A stretch of DNA of 64,000 bases from Aegilops tauschii subsp. strangulata (lineage: Eukaryota > Streptophyta > Magnoliopsida > Poales > Poaceae): contig NC_053037.3 in the NCBI RefSeq assembly GCF_002575655.3, positions 252,435,135 through 252,499,134 on the forward strand, written 5' to 3'. The translations under genes and the position numbers were made by a program. Below the pieces are notes generated by a model, which was not told the DNA's origin, did no database searches, and was given only the letters and a program-made list of their open reading frames with translations. Shown in pieces: positions 11,165 to 22,900 of this stretch. How positions within the stretch are numbered: position 1 is the stretch's first letter; each line of letters starts with the position of its first letter.

Positions 11165-11778
11165 TGCGTGCATGAAGCCTTGGACGAAATATACAAGATG
11201 CTACTTCATAACTTTCGTCCAGAGGCTATTCTAGGTGCTGCGTCACCTTATTATTGGGCCAGGCCCATGTAATTTCGAAATACATAAGTATAGGCTGTTT
11301 TTAGAGTCCGTATGTGTGGGGAAACAAGAGATAGGGTTGGTTTCGGACCCCTTCCTCAAGGGCCACGAAATTCCCCCCCTCTTCCTCCATATATACAGCC
11401 CTTAGGGCGTCGTTTAGACTTCGGGTTTTGTTTAGATTAAAAGTTCGCCATAGCTGCAACTTCGCGTACTTCGTTTGTGTTCAGCGACCAGACAAAGGCG
11501 TCACAGAACCCCACCTTGATCAATAAAGCTTTCATCTTATATTCGCAATATCCAGATTGCAATCTCAGTTTCTTGCCTGTTCTTCGTTTGCTCGCAGGAA
11601 ACAGACCCTCGTGGTCAGGTTGATCGTGCTCCGGCGTGGTCGATAACCTCTCGGAGTTGGTTTAGCGATTGCTAAGGCGCGACGTCCTCGCACGTTCGTA
11701 GTCGGATCGTCAAAGTCGACTTCCATCAAAGCGATATTCATCATCTCATCGAAAGACGGGACACCTTTGCCTCTATCA
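10861..11778 (+). repeat. Alpha 3' LTR of copy B, 918 bp
   Basis: Preceded by purine tract AAGAAGGGGAGGA; starts TGATGAGGACATC and ends TCTATCA. TATA box ATATATA near 11389-11395 and AATAAA at 11522-11527. The last part of the gag-pol frame (stop TAA 11162-11164) lies in U3. Variants ATACATAAGT, TTCGTTTGCTCG and CCTCGCACG distinguish it from C's two LTRs. Confidence 0.92.
11389..11527 (+). promoter_or_regulatory. LTR promoter TATA box and poly(A) signal (copy B 3' LTR)
   Basis: ATATATACAG at 11389-11398 and AATAAA at 11522-11527 bracket a likely R region of about 110 nt. The same pair recurs in the C LTR (about 18853 and 18986), the D LTR (25321 and 25455) and the E LTR (about 58258). Function is inferred from position. 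Confidence 0.6.
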
Positions 11779-12326
11779 CTAGGTGCTGCGTCACCTTATT
11801 ATTGGGCCAGGCCCATGTAATTTCGAAATACTTGAGTATAGGCTGTTTTTAGAGTCTGTATGTGTGGGGAAACAAGAGATAGGGTTGGTTTCGGACCCCC
11901 TTCCCCAAGGGCCACGAAATTCCCCCCTCTTCCTCCATATATACAGCCCTTAGGGCGTCGTTTAGACTTCGGGTTTTGTTTAGATTAAAAGTCCGCCATA
12001 GCTGCAACTTCGCGTACTTCGTTTGTGTTCAACGACCAGACAAAGGCGTCATAGAACCCCACCTTGATCAATAAAGCTTTCATCTTATATTCGCAATATC
12101 CAGATTGCAATCTCAGTTTCTTGCTTGTTCTTCGATTGCTCGCAGGAAACAGACCCTCGTGGTCAGGTTGATCGTGCTCCGGCATGGTCAATAACCTCTC
12201 GGAGTTGGTTTAGCGATTGCTAAGGCGCGACGTCATCGCATGTTCGTAGTTGGATCGTCAAAGTCGACATCCACCAAAGCGATATCCATCATCTCATCGA
12301 AAGACGGGACACCTTTGCCTCTATCA
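11779..12326 (+). repeat. Alpha 5' LTR of copy C, 5'-truncated (548 bp)
   Basis: Corresponds to LTR positions 371-918. It begins exactly after the terminal CA of B's 3' LTR. It shares ATACTTGAGT, TTCGATTGCTCG and CATCGCATG with the LTR at 18325-19242, so those two are the pair of copy C. By eye they differ at 8 of 548 sites. The missing 370 bp would have lain upstream of B's lost 5' LTR. Confidence 0.88.
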
Positions 12327-12328
12327 AG

Positions 12329-12347
12329 TGGTATCAGATTTCCAGGT
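12329..12347 (+). other. tRNA-iMet primer-binding site of copy C
   Basis: TGGTATCAGATTTCCAGGT lies two bases after the LTR end. It matches the plant initiator-Met tRNA 3' end over TGGTATCAGA and again over CCAGGT. It is the only PBS preserved among the alpha copies here. Confidence 0.8.
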
Positions 12348-13506
12348 TGCTCGGTGAGATTTTACAGTTTTTCGTAGTTTAGATCGAGTTTGTTCTTCAT
12401 ACCTATAGTCCACGAAAAAGCCAAAAAAATAATAATTTAGGGTTAGTTCATCCTATCCGAACCAATCTGAGCCTTTTCATAATCTTTTCTGTGTTTGCTT
12501 TGTTGAATTTGTGGTTGCATCGTCGTGTCAAGTCGCTGGTCTTAGCGTCTAGTCCTTTAGAGTTTCGAGTTCTGTTCACAGGTTGTCACGTCGCCGCTGC
12601 CATATATCACCACCGCATCATCATCATCATCGCTGCTGCCATATACCACCACCGCACCAACTTCATCGCCGCTGCCATATACCACCACCACATATTCACC
12701 GCCAATGCGAGTCCATATACGCCACCACATATCCGCCGCCATCATGCCAATCCGAGTACACCTGCAACATATATCCGCCACCAGTCCGAGTTCCACCAGA
12801 TTCATCTCCGCCACCAGTCCGAGTTCCACCAGATTCATCTCCGCCACCAGTCCTAGTCCAAGTCCAGTATTTTGTTACTCTATTTTGGATTTCCAGATCA
12901 CGCCATACTCCGAGTCGTGACAGAGAAGGACTCCCAAACTTTTGTGTTACCCGCAGAAGAAAAATAGTTCCAGTTTCAAAAAAAACTAAGTCTGGAAAAT
13001 TCTGGCTAGGCAGTTTTTAGACCATTTGTAGACTTTTTCGAAAAAAAATTGTTGCGGAGCAAAAAAAAAGAGGAAAAAAAGTGCAAAAAAAAGTGAAAAA
13101 AATTCAGAGTGTGCTCCTCCCTTGTTTACGTGCAGCGCCGTGATTTTGTTAGTGTTCTAGGCTCGCGTCTCTAGCACGGTCTAGCCTAGGACCAGCACAG
13201 TACCATCGTTGAGCGTTTATTCAACTTTGCATATCTGAATTGATTATTGCTGACCCTTTTTGCTACCATATTATAAGCCTTCCCAGCTCCACATACATCT
13301 ACGTTGTGCGTTTGACTCTCCCTGGTAATCGCTCTATCCAAGCTTTGAGAGTTTTGACTACAACGGTTGCCGATCACCACCTGCTGCTGCGTAAGAACTG
13401 GTAAGAATTTGAGATTCGCTTGAAGGATTTGTGACACACCACCATCACCACCACTTCCTAGTAGTCTGTAGGATCATATTCTTTTGTGTTTCTATTGCTG
13501 CTAACC
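12348..13506 (+). other. Alpha leader of copy C
   Basis: Non-coding leader. It has CAT/CAC-rich trinucleotide stretches (about 12590-12770), a 33-bp minisatellite, then a stretch (12860-13060) unlike B, D and E, with an A-rich run near 13040-13110. It lacks the duplicated TTTTGAGACACTCGCCAT block. From about 13110 it rejoins the conserved 3' part of the leader. Confidence 0.7.
12778..12860 (+). repeat. 33-bp minisatellite in the alpha C leader
   Basis: Two full 33-bp units (12778-12810 and 12811-12843) and a partial third, each starting CCACCAGTCC and ending TTCATCTCCG. Copy E has a different 24-bp unit at about the same leader position. Confidence 0.85.
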
Positions 13507-16500
13507 ATGGCAGGATCACAAGCCGATGAGACTGATTGGGAGAACATGACGAACAAGGGGTTGCATGATAAATTTCAGCAAATGATGAGTGGCCAGGTGG
13601 GAGATGTGCTAAACAGATTTGAAGAGGCTATGGAGAAGATAGATGCCGTGGAGAAGTCGTTTGAGACAAAGCTGGATAACAGGTTTAATGAATTGCTCAA
13701 GCGTCTTCCCCAACCACCACCGGATGCACCTGTCGCACCTCTACAACAACAACAACCACATCTCCAACGCCGCTTTCCAAATCAAGTGGGACGAGCACAG
13801 CGCGTTCCAATTGAGACTGGTCAAAATTCGGGTGCCGCTGCACCTACTGTTGATGCTTCTTTGGCTCCTGCTACTACGGCGGCTGAGGAAGATGACGATT
13901 ATGCGGGCGATTATGAGGATGAGGTTGATCAAAATCAGAACTACGTGCAGCCACCAGCACCACCTCCAACAGGTCGACCTCAGGTATATATTCGCAACGG
14001 TAGGCCTGCACCACCACCTCAGGTACGAGATCATGACCATGTTCCTAAACTGAAATTGAATATTCCACCGTTTGAGGGTAGATACATTCCTGATGTATAT
14101 CTTACTTGGGAGTTCGAAACTGAACAATGTTTTACATGTTTACAATATCCCGAGGAGAGACGGGTTGCTGCTGCTGTTTGTGCTCTCACTAGTTTTGCAT
14201 GTGTATGGTGGTCTGAACATTGTAGATTATATCCTATTCCAGCTACTTGGGCTGCTTTGAAAACTGCTATGTGTACTCGTTGGGTTCCACCATATTATCA
14301 ACGTGAATTGCTTCAAAAACTGCAGCGTTTACGACAAGGGAAAAAATCTGTAGAAGAATATTATCAGGAATTACAAACTGGCATGATTAGATATGGTATT
14401 GTTGAGGAGAATGAAGCTATGCTTGCACGTTTTATGGGTGGTTTAAATAGAGAGATTCAGACCATTCTAGAGTATAAGGAGTATACTAATATCACTCGTT
14501 TATTCCATCTTGCTTGTAAAGCTGAACGTGAAGTGCAGGATCGACAAGCATTGGCGCGAACTAACTTTTCTGCAGGTCGACCTTCATCGTGGACACCGCG
14601 TGCATCTTCTACTTCCACTGCACCAGCACCTCCATCAGGTTCCACCTCCAGCCGTGATACAAGAAAGCAGGCACAACCACCACTATCTGCCAAGAGCGCA
14701 CCTGTCGGGCCTGCACAGAGCTCTTCTTCTTCCATGGCATCAACAGGGCACACAAGTGATATTATTTGTCGTCGTTGTAAGGGAAGAGGACATTATGCGA
14801 GAGAATGCAAATCTCAGCGTGTAATGATTGCTACTGAGGATGGTGGGTATGAGTCCGCTAGTGACTATGATGAGGAGACTTTGGCTCTTATTACACGTGA
14901 AGAACATGGTGGAGATGATTCTGAAAATGAGACGCAATACATGGCTCCTGAAGACGCTGACAGGTATGAATGTTTAGTTGCTCAACGTGTTTTGAGTGTG
15001 CAGGTCACACAAGCAGAGCAAAATTAGAGGCATAATTTGTTCCATACAAAGGGAGTTGTGAAGGAACGTTCTGTTCGCGTCACCATAGATGGAGGGAGCT
15101 GTAACAACTTGGCTAGCATGGAGATGGTGGAGAAACTATCTCTCACCACAAGACCACATCCACATCCTTACTACATCCAATGGTTCAACAACAGCGGCAA
15201 GGTTAAGGTAACACGTACTGTTCGTGTGCATTTTAGTATCTCTACATATGCTGATTATGTTGATTGTGATGTGGTACCCATGCAAGCATGTTCCTTATTA
15301 CTTGGTAGACCATGGCAATTTGATAAAAACTCTGTACACCATGGTAGAAACAATCAGTATACTCTTGTTCATAAGGATAAAAATATTACTTTGCTTCCTA
15401 TGACTCCTGATTCCATTTTGAAAGATGACATTAATAGAGCTAATAAAGCAAAACAGGAGAAAAATAAGAGTGAAAATCAGATTGTGGCAAAAGAATTTGA
15501 GCAACAAATGAAACCTAATAATAAACCATCTAGTGTTGTTTCTGAAATTAAATTGAAAAGTGCATGTTTACTTGCCACAAAATCTGATATTGATGAGCTA
15601 GATTTCAACAAATCTGCTTGCTATGCTTTTGTGTGCAAAGAGGCATTATTTTCATTCGAGGACGTGCCTTCCTCTTTGCCCCCTGCTGTCACTAACATTT
15701 TGCAGGAGTTCGCTGACGTCTTTCCACAAGACGTGCCACCAGGATTACCACCTATTTGAGGGATTGAGCATCAAATTGACTTAATTCCCGGTGCATCGCT
15801 ACCCAACCGTGCACCATACCGTGCCAATCCAGAGGAGACGAAGGAGATTATGCGTCAAGTACAGGAGCTGCTCGACAAAGGTTATATACGCGAATCTCTT
15901 AGTCCTTGTGCTGTTCCTATTATACTTGTGCCTAAAAAGGATGGTACATCACGTATGTGTGTTGATTGTAGAGGCATTAATAACATTACTATTCGTTATC
16001 GTCATCCTATTCCTAGGCTAGATGATATGCTTGATGAATTGAGTGGCTCTACAATATTTTCCAAAGTTGATTTGCGTAGTGGATACCATCAAATTCGTAT
16101 GAAACTGGGAGATGAATGGAAAACAGCATTTAAAACTAAGTTTGGTTTATATGAGTGGTTAGTCATGCCTTTTGGGTTAACTAATGCACCTAGTTCTTTC
16201 ATGAGACTAATGAACGAAGTTTTACGTGCTTTTATTGGACGATTTGTGGTAGTCTATTTTGATGATATACTGATTTATAGCAAATCTTTGGAAGAACATT
16301 TGGAACATTTACGTGCTGTTTTTATTGCTCTACGTGATGCACGTTTGTTTGCTAACCTTGGGAAGTGCACCTTTTGCACTGACCGAGTATCTTTTCTTGG
16401 CTATGTTGTTACTCCACAAGGAATTGAAGTTTATAAAGCCAAGATTGAAGCTATTGAGAGTTTGCCGCAGCCCAAAACGGTCACACAAGTGAGGAGTTTC

Positions 16501-18628
16501 CTTGGCCTCGCTGGTTTCTATAGGCGTTTTGTGAGAGATTTCAGCACCATTGCTGCACCTCTCAACGAGCTTACAAAGAAGGATGTGCCTTTTGTTTGGG
16601 GTACCGCACAGGAAGAAGCCTTCACGGTATTGAAAGATAAGTTGACACATGCTCCTTTACTCCAACTTCCTGATTTTAATAAGACTTTTGAGCTTGAATG
16701 TGATGCTAGTGGAATTGGATTAGGAGGTGTGTTATTGCAAGATGGTAAACCTGTTGCATACTTTTCTGAAAAATTGAGTGGGCCTAGTCCGAATTATTCT
16801 ACTTATGATAAAGAACTATATGCTCTTGTTCGGACTTTAGAAACATGGCAACATTATTTATGGCCCAAAGAATTTGTTATACATTCTGATCATGAATCTT
16901 TGAAACATATTAAAAGTCAAGCTAAACTGAATCGTAGACATGCTAAATGGGTTGAATTCATTGAAACTTTCCCTTATGTCATTAAACACAAGAAGGGTAA
17001 AGAAAATGTTATTGCTGATGCATTGTCTCGTCGCTATACTATGCTGTCACAACTTGACTTCAAAATATTTGGTTTGGAGACCATCAAAGATAATATGTGC
17101 ATGATGCTGATTTTAAAGATGTTTTGCAGAATTGTAAAGAAGGAAGAACCTGGAACAAGTTTGTCGTTAATGATGGATTTGTGTTCCGTGCTAACAAGCT
17201 ATGCATTCCAGCTAGCTCTCTTCGTCTTTTGTTGTTGCAGGAGGCGCATGGAGGAGGATTAATGGGACACTTTGGCGTGAAGAAGACGGAGGACGTACTT
17301 GCTACACATTTCTTTTGGCCAAAGATGAGACGGGATGTTGAGCGTTTTGTTGCTCGCTGCACTACATGTCAAAAAGCTAAGTCACGACTCAATCCTCATG
17401 GTTTATATATGTCTTTGCCTGTACCTAGTGTTCCTTGGGAGGATATATCTATGGACTTTGTTTTAGGTTTACCTCGAACAAAGAAGGGGAGGGATAGCAT
17501 ATTTGTTGTCGTGGATAGATTCTCAAAAATGGCACACTTTATACCATGTCATAAAAGCGATGATGCTGTTAATGTTGCTGATTTGTTCTTCCGTCAAATT
17601 ATTCGTTTGCATGGTGTGCCAAATACTATTGTTTAAGATCGTGATACTAAATTTATTAGCCACTTTTGGAGATGTTTATGGGCTAAGTTGGGGACTAAAC
17701 TGCTTTTTAGTACTACTTGTCACCCCAAACTAATGGACAAACTGAAGTAGTCAATAGAACATTGTCTACTATGCTTAGGGCTGTTTTGAAGAATAATAAG
17801 AAAATGTGGGAAGAATGCTTGCCTCATATTGAGTTTGCTTATAATCGTTCATTGCATTCTACTACTAAGATGTGCCCTTTTGAAATTGTGTATGGTTTCC
17901 TACCTCGTGCACCTATTGATTTGTTGCCTCTTCCATCTTCGGAGAAGGTTAATTTTGATGCTAAACAACGTGCTGAATTGATCTTAAAAATGCATGAGTT
18001 AACTAAGGAAAACATTGAGCGTATGAATGCTAAATATAAACTTGCTGGAGATAAGGGTAGAAAACATGTTGTGTTTGCACCTGGAGATCTTGTTTGGTTA
18101 CATTTGCGTAAGGATAGATTTCCTGATTTGCGCAAATCAAAGCTAATGCCACGTGCTGATGGTCCTTTTAAGGTGTTAGAGAAAATAAATGATAATGCAT
18201 ATAAACTTGAGCTGCCTGCAGATTTTGGGGTTAGTCCCACTTTTAACATTGCAGATTTGAAGCCTTATTTGGGTGAGGGAGATGAGCTTCCGTCGAGGAC
18301 GACTTCATTTCAAGAAGGGGAGGATGATGAGGACATCAATACCATTGTTACACCCACAGCCCCTGCTGCTATACATACTGGACCAATTACTAGAGCTCGC
18401 GCACGCCAATTAAATTACCAGGTACTTTCGTTTCTTGGTAATGATTCTAATGTTCATGAGAATATGATGCTGCCTAAATTGGATACATTTGTTTTGCTTA
18501 CAAATGAATGGCCTAGCTTTGAGAAGGATGAACATTGGAGCAAGAACAAGCATGGAGATGATGGCATGCGCATGGGGAACAAGAACGGAGTTACAAGTGA
18601 TGATTTCAGGACGTTGAAGCCACCATAA
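13507..18628 (+). pseudogene. Alpha Gag-Pol of copy C, broken
   Basis: Same polyprotein as copy B, starting [11 protein letters not shown] at 13507. Breaks relative to B: TAG at 15025-15027 (B has CAG), TGA at 15757-15759 (CGA), a 1-bp deletion near 17092, TAA at 17634-17636 (TCA) and a 1-bp deletion in a C run near 17712. All motifs remain recognisable: CCHC knuckle, DGG protease site, YFDD, RNase H, and the integrase catalytic residues, with the second Asp next to the 17634 stop. The final section runs into the 3' LTR and ends at the same TAA as B. Two of three nonsense changes are C-to-T. Confidence 0.9.
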
Positions 18629-19242
18629 TGCGTGCATGAAGCCTTGGACGAAATATACAAGATGCTACTTCATAACTTTCGTCCAGAGGCTATTCTAGGT
18701 GCTGCGTCACCTTATTATTGGGCCAGGCCCATGTAATTTCGAAATACTTGAGTATAGGCTGTTTTTAGAGTCCGTATGTGTGGGGAAACAAGAGATAGGG
18801 TTGGTTTCGGACCCCCTTCCCCAAGGGCCACGAAATTCCCCCCTCTTCCTCCATATATACAGCCCTTAGGGCGTCGTTTAGACTTTGGGTTTTGTTTAGA
18901 TTAAAAGTTCGCCATAGCTGCAACTTCGCGTACTTCGTTTGTGTTCAACGACCAGACAAAGGCGTCACAGAACCCCACCTTGATCAATAAAGCTTTCATC
19001 TTATATTCGCAATATCCAGATTGCAATCTCAGTTTCTTGCTTGTTCTTCGATTGCTCGCAGGAAACAGACCCTCGTGGTCAGGTTGATCGTGCTCCGGCG
19101 TGGTCAATAACCTCTCGGAGTTGGTTTAGCGATTGCTAAGGCGCGACGTCATCGCATGTTCGTAGTCGGATCGTCAAAGTCGACTTCCACCAAACCGATA
19201 TCCATCATCTCATCGAAAGACGGGACACCTTTGCCTCTATCA
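18325..19242 (+). repeat. Alpha 3' LTR of copy C, 918 bp
   Basis: Purine tract AAGAAGGGGAGGA, then TGATGAGGACATC to TCTATCA. TATA near 18853 and AATAAA at 18986-18991. It carries the C-specific variants listed for the truncated 5' LTR, so it belongs to C although it is also followed by D. Confidence 0.92.
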
Positions 19243-19995
19243 CTTCTCATATTAGGTTTGTTTTCGAGATCCGTCTATTTTCCGATTCGTGTTTCCTTGC
19301 CTGAGAAGGTTTCGGAAAAAGAGTCTGGAGACTCCCGGGCAGTTTTTAGGCCAAAATTTCGGCGACCGAAAATATTATTTCCCTATCCTATTTTTAGGTC
19401 CCAGGGAGTGTTTTGAGACATTCACCATCATAGTGATTTTTTGTCGCACTTTTTCGTCGTCGCAGCCATGATTTCCGAAAAAAAAATCCAAAAAAATTTC
19501 GTGCCTATACTGTTAGTTTGACTTGGGAAGAGTTTTGAGACACTCGCCATTATAGTGATTTTTCGCAAAAAAAGGAGGAGCGCAAAAAAAGAGCAAAAAA
19601 ATATCAGAGTGTGCTTTTCCCTTGCTTACGTGCAGCGCCGTGACTCTTTTAGTGTTCTAGGCTCGCGTCTCTAGCACGGTCTAGCCTAGGACCAGCATAG
19701 TACCATCGTTGAGCGTTTATTCAACTTTGCATCTCTGAATTGATTATTGCTGACCCTTTTTGCTACCATATTATAAGTCTTCCCAGCTCCACATACATCT
19801 ACGTCGTGCGTTTGACTCTCCCTGGTAATCTCTTTATCCAAGCTTTGAGAGTTTTGACTACAACGGTTGCCTATCACCTCCTGCTGCTGGGTAAGAACTG
19901 GTAAGAATTTGAGATTTGCTTGACGAATTTGTGACACACTGCCACTTTCTAGTAGTCTGTAGGATCATATTCTTGTGTTTCTATTGCTGCTAACC
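19243..19995 (+). other. Alpha leader of copy D (5'-truncated)
   Basis: Begins CTTCTCATATTAGGTTTG, matching E at about 59013. It contains the duplicated TTTTGAGACA block (about 19411 and 19532), A-rich runs at 19565-19600 and the conserved 3' leader up to the start codon. No ORF. Confidence 0.7.
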
Positions 19996-22900
19996 ATGGC
20001 AGGATCACAAGCCGACGAGACTGACTGGGAGAACATGACGAACAAGGAGCTTCATGATAAGTTTCAGCAAATGATGAGTGGACAGGTGGAAGATGTGCTA
20101 AACAGATTTGAAGAGACCATGGAGAAGATAGATGGCATGGAGAAGGCATTCGAAACAAAGCTCGATAACAAGTTTAATGAATTGCTCGCGCGTCTTCCAC
20201 CGCCTGCTGCACCTGGCGCACCTCTACAAAAACAACAACAATAACAGCATCACCTTCCAAATCAAGTGGGACGAGCACAGCGCGTTCCCCTTGAGCCTGG
20301 TCAAACTTCTGGTGCCGGTGTACCTACTGTTGATGCTTCTGTAGCTCTTGCTGCTACTGCAGAGGGGGAGGACCATTACGAGGATGAGGTTGATCAAAAT
20401 CAGAACTACGTGCAACCACCAGCACCACCACCACCAGGTCGTCCTCATGCATACCATCGCAACGGTAGGGCTGCACCACCACCTGAGGTACAAGCTCATG
20501 ACCATCTTCCTAAACAAAAATTGAATATTCCCCCATTTGAGGGTAGATATGTTCCTGATATATATCTTACTTGGGAGTTAGAAACTGAAAAACATTTTAC
20601 ATGTTTACAATATCCTGAGGAGAGACGTGTTCCTGCTGCTGTTTGTGCTTTTACTAGTTTTGCATGTGTTTGGTGGTCTGAACATTGTAGATTATATCCT
20701 ATTCCAGCTACTTGGGCTGCTTTGAAAACTGCTATGCGTACTCGTTGGGTTCCACCATATTATCAACGTGAATTGCTTCAAAAATTGCAGCGCTTAAGAC
20801 AAGGAAAAAATTCTGTAGAAGAATATTATCAGGAATGACAAACTCGCATGATTAGATGTGGTATTGTTGAGGAGAATGAAGCTATGCTTGCACGTTTTAT
20901 GGGTGGATTAAATAGAGAGATTCAGACCATTCTAGAGTATAAGGATTATAATAATATCACTCGTTTATTCCATCTTGCTTGTAAAGCTGAACGTGAAGTG
21001 CAGGATCGACAGGCATTGGCGCGGAATAACTTTTCTGCAGGTCGACCTTCATCATGGACACCGCGTGCATCCTCTACTTCCACACATTCTACTGCACCGA
21101 CACCTCCATCAGCTGTTACCTCCAGCCGTGATACAAGGAAGCAGGCACAACCACCATTATCTGCCAAGAGCACACCTATCGGGCCTGCACAGAGTTCTTC
21201 TTCCATGGCATCAACAGGGCACACAAGTGATATTATTTATCGTCGTTGTAAGGGAAGAGGACATTTTGCGACAGAATGCAAATCTCAGCGTGTGATGATT
21301 GCTACTGAGGATGGTGGGTATGAGTCCGCCAGTGACTATGATGACGAGACTTTGGCTCTTATTACACATGAAGAACATGGTGGAGATGATTCTGATCATG
21401 AGACGCAATACATGGCTACTGAAGATGCTGACAGGTACGAATGTTTAGTTGCTCAACGTGTTTTGAGTGTGCAGGTTACACAAGCTGAGCAAAATCAGAG
21501 GCATAATTTGTTCCATACAAAGGGAGTTGTGAAGGAACGTTCTGTTCGCGTCATCATAGATGGAGGGAGCTGCACTTGGCTAGCATGGATATGGTGGAGA
21601 AGCTATCTCTCACCACAAGACCACATCCACATCCTTACTACATCCAATGGTTCAACAATAGCGGCAAGGTTAAGATAACACGTACTGTTCGTGTGCATTT
21701 TAGTATCTCTACATATGCTGATTATGTTGATTGTGATGTGGTACCTATGCAAGCATGTTCCTTATTACTTGGTAGACCATGGCAATTTGATAAAAATTAT
21801 GTACACCATGGTAGAAACAATCAGTATACTCTTGTTCATAAGGATAAAAATATTACTTTGCTTCCTATGACTCCTGATTCCATTTTGAAAGATGATATTA
21901 ATAGAACTAATAAAGCAAAACAGGAGAAAAATAACAGTGAAAATCAGATTGTGGCAAAAGAATTTGAGCAACAAATGAAGCCTAATACTAAACCATCTAG
22001 TGTTGCTTCTGAAATTAAATTGAAAAGTGCATGTTTACTTGCCACCAAATCTGATACTGATGAGCTAGATTTTAGCAAATCTGTTTGCTATGCTTTTGTG
22101 TGCAAAGAGGCTATTTTCATTCGAGGACGTGCCTTCCTCTTTGCCCCCTGCTATCACTAACATTTTGCAGGAGTTCGCTGACGTCTTTCCACAAGACGTG
22201 CCACCGGGATTACCACCTATTCGAGGGATTGAGCATCAAATTGACTTAATTCCCGGTGCATCGTTACCCAACCGTGCACCATACCGTACCAATCCAGAGG
22301 AGACGAAGAAGATTATGCGTCAAGTACAAGAGCTGCTCGACAAAGGTTATATACGTGAATCCCTTAGTCCTTGTGCTGTTCCTATCATTTTAGTGCCGAA
22401 AAAGGATGGTACGTCGCGTATGTGCGTTGATTGTAGAGGCATTAATAATATTACTATTCGTTATCATCATCCTATTCCTAGGCTAGATGATATGCTTGAT
22501 GAATTGAGTGGCTCTACAATATTCTCCAAAGTAGATTTGCGTAGTGGATACCATATAATTCGTATGAAATTGGGAGATGAATGGAAAACAACATTTAAAA
22601 CTAAGTTTGGATTATATGAGTGGTTAGTCATGCCTTTTGGGTTAACTAATGCACCTAGTACTTTCATGAGATTAATGAACGAAGTTTTACGTGCTTTCAT
22701 TGGACGATTTGTGGTAGTTTACTTTGATGACATATTGATTTATAGCAAATCTTTGGAGGAACATTTGGAACATTTACGTGCCGTTTTTATTGCTCTACGT
22801 GATGCACGTTTGTTTGGTAACCTTGGGAAGTGCACCTTTTGCACCGACCGAGTATCTTTTCTTGGCTATGTTGTTACTCCACAGGGGATTGAAGTTGATA

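Larger units (their letters stand above)
5317..11778 (+). mobile_element. Alpha-family CRM-like chromovirus, copy B (lacks 5' LTR)
   Basis: Leader (from 5317, truncated), intact gag-pol frame, and a complete 3' LTR. The 5' LTR, PBS and first part of the leader are missing: the sequence begins inside the leader, at CTGGAGACCCCCGGG, directly against fragment A. Its 3' LTR ends in the terminal CA at 11778 and is followed by position 371 of C's 5' LTR, as expected if B inserted into that LTR. The layout (D-D35-E integrase, no classical chromodomain, C-terminus encoded in the LTR) fits CRM elements such as Cereba/Quinta; this is from memory, not a search. Confidence 0.85.
11779..19242 (+). mobile_element. 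Alpha-family CRM-like element, copy C (nested in D, host of B)
   Basis: Truncated 5' LTR, PBS, leader, gag-pol pseudogene and full 3' LTR. The 3' LTR ends exactly at its terminal CA at 19242 and then D's leader resumes in its interior, as expected for an insertion of C into D's leader. D's part upstream of the insertion is not present. Confidence 0.82.

Noticed and set aside
12590..12770. His-rich ORF in the leader of copy C
   Set aside because: It reads a CAT/CAC trinucleotide stretch; the leader is non-coding in B, D and E.
18325..19242. One LTR shared by C and D through unequal crossing-over
   Set aside because: Its variants match the truncated LTR at 11779-12326, and the D side starts in the leader interior; nesting explains both.
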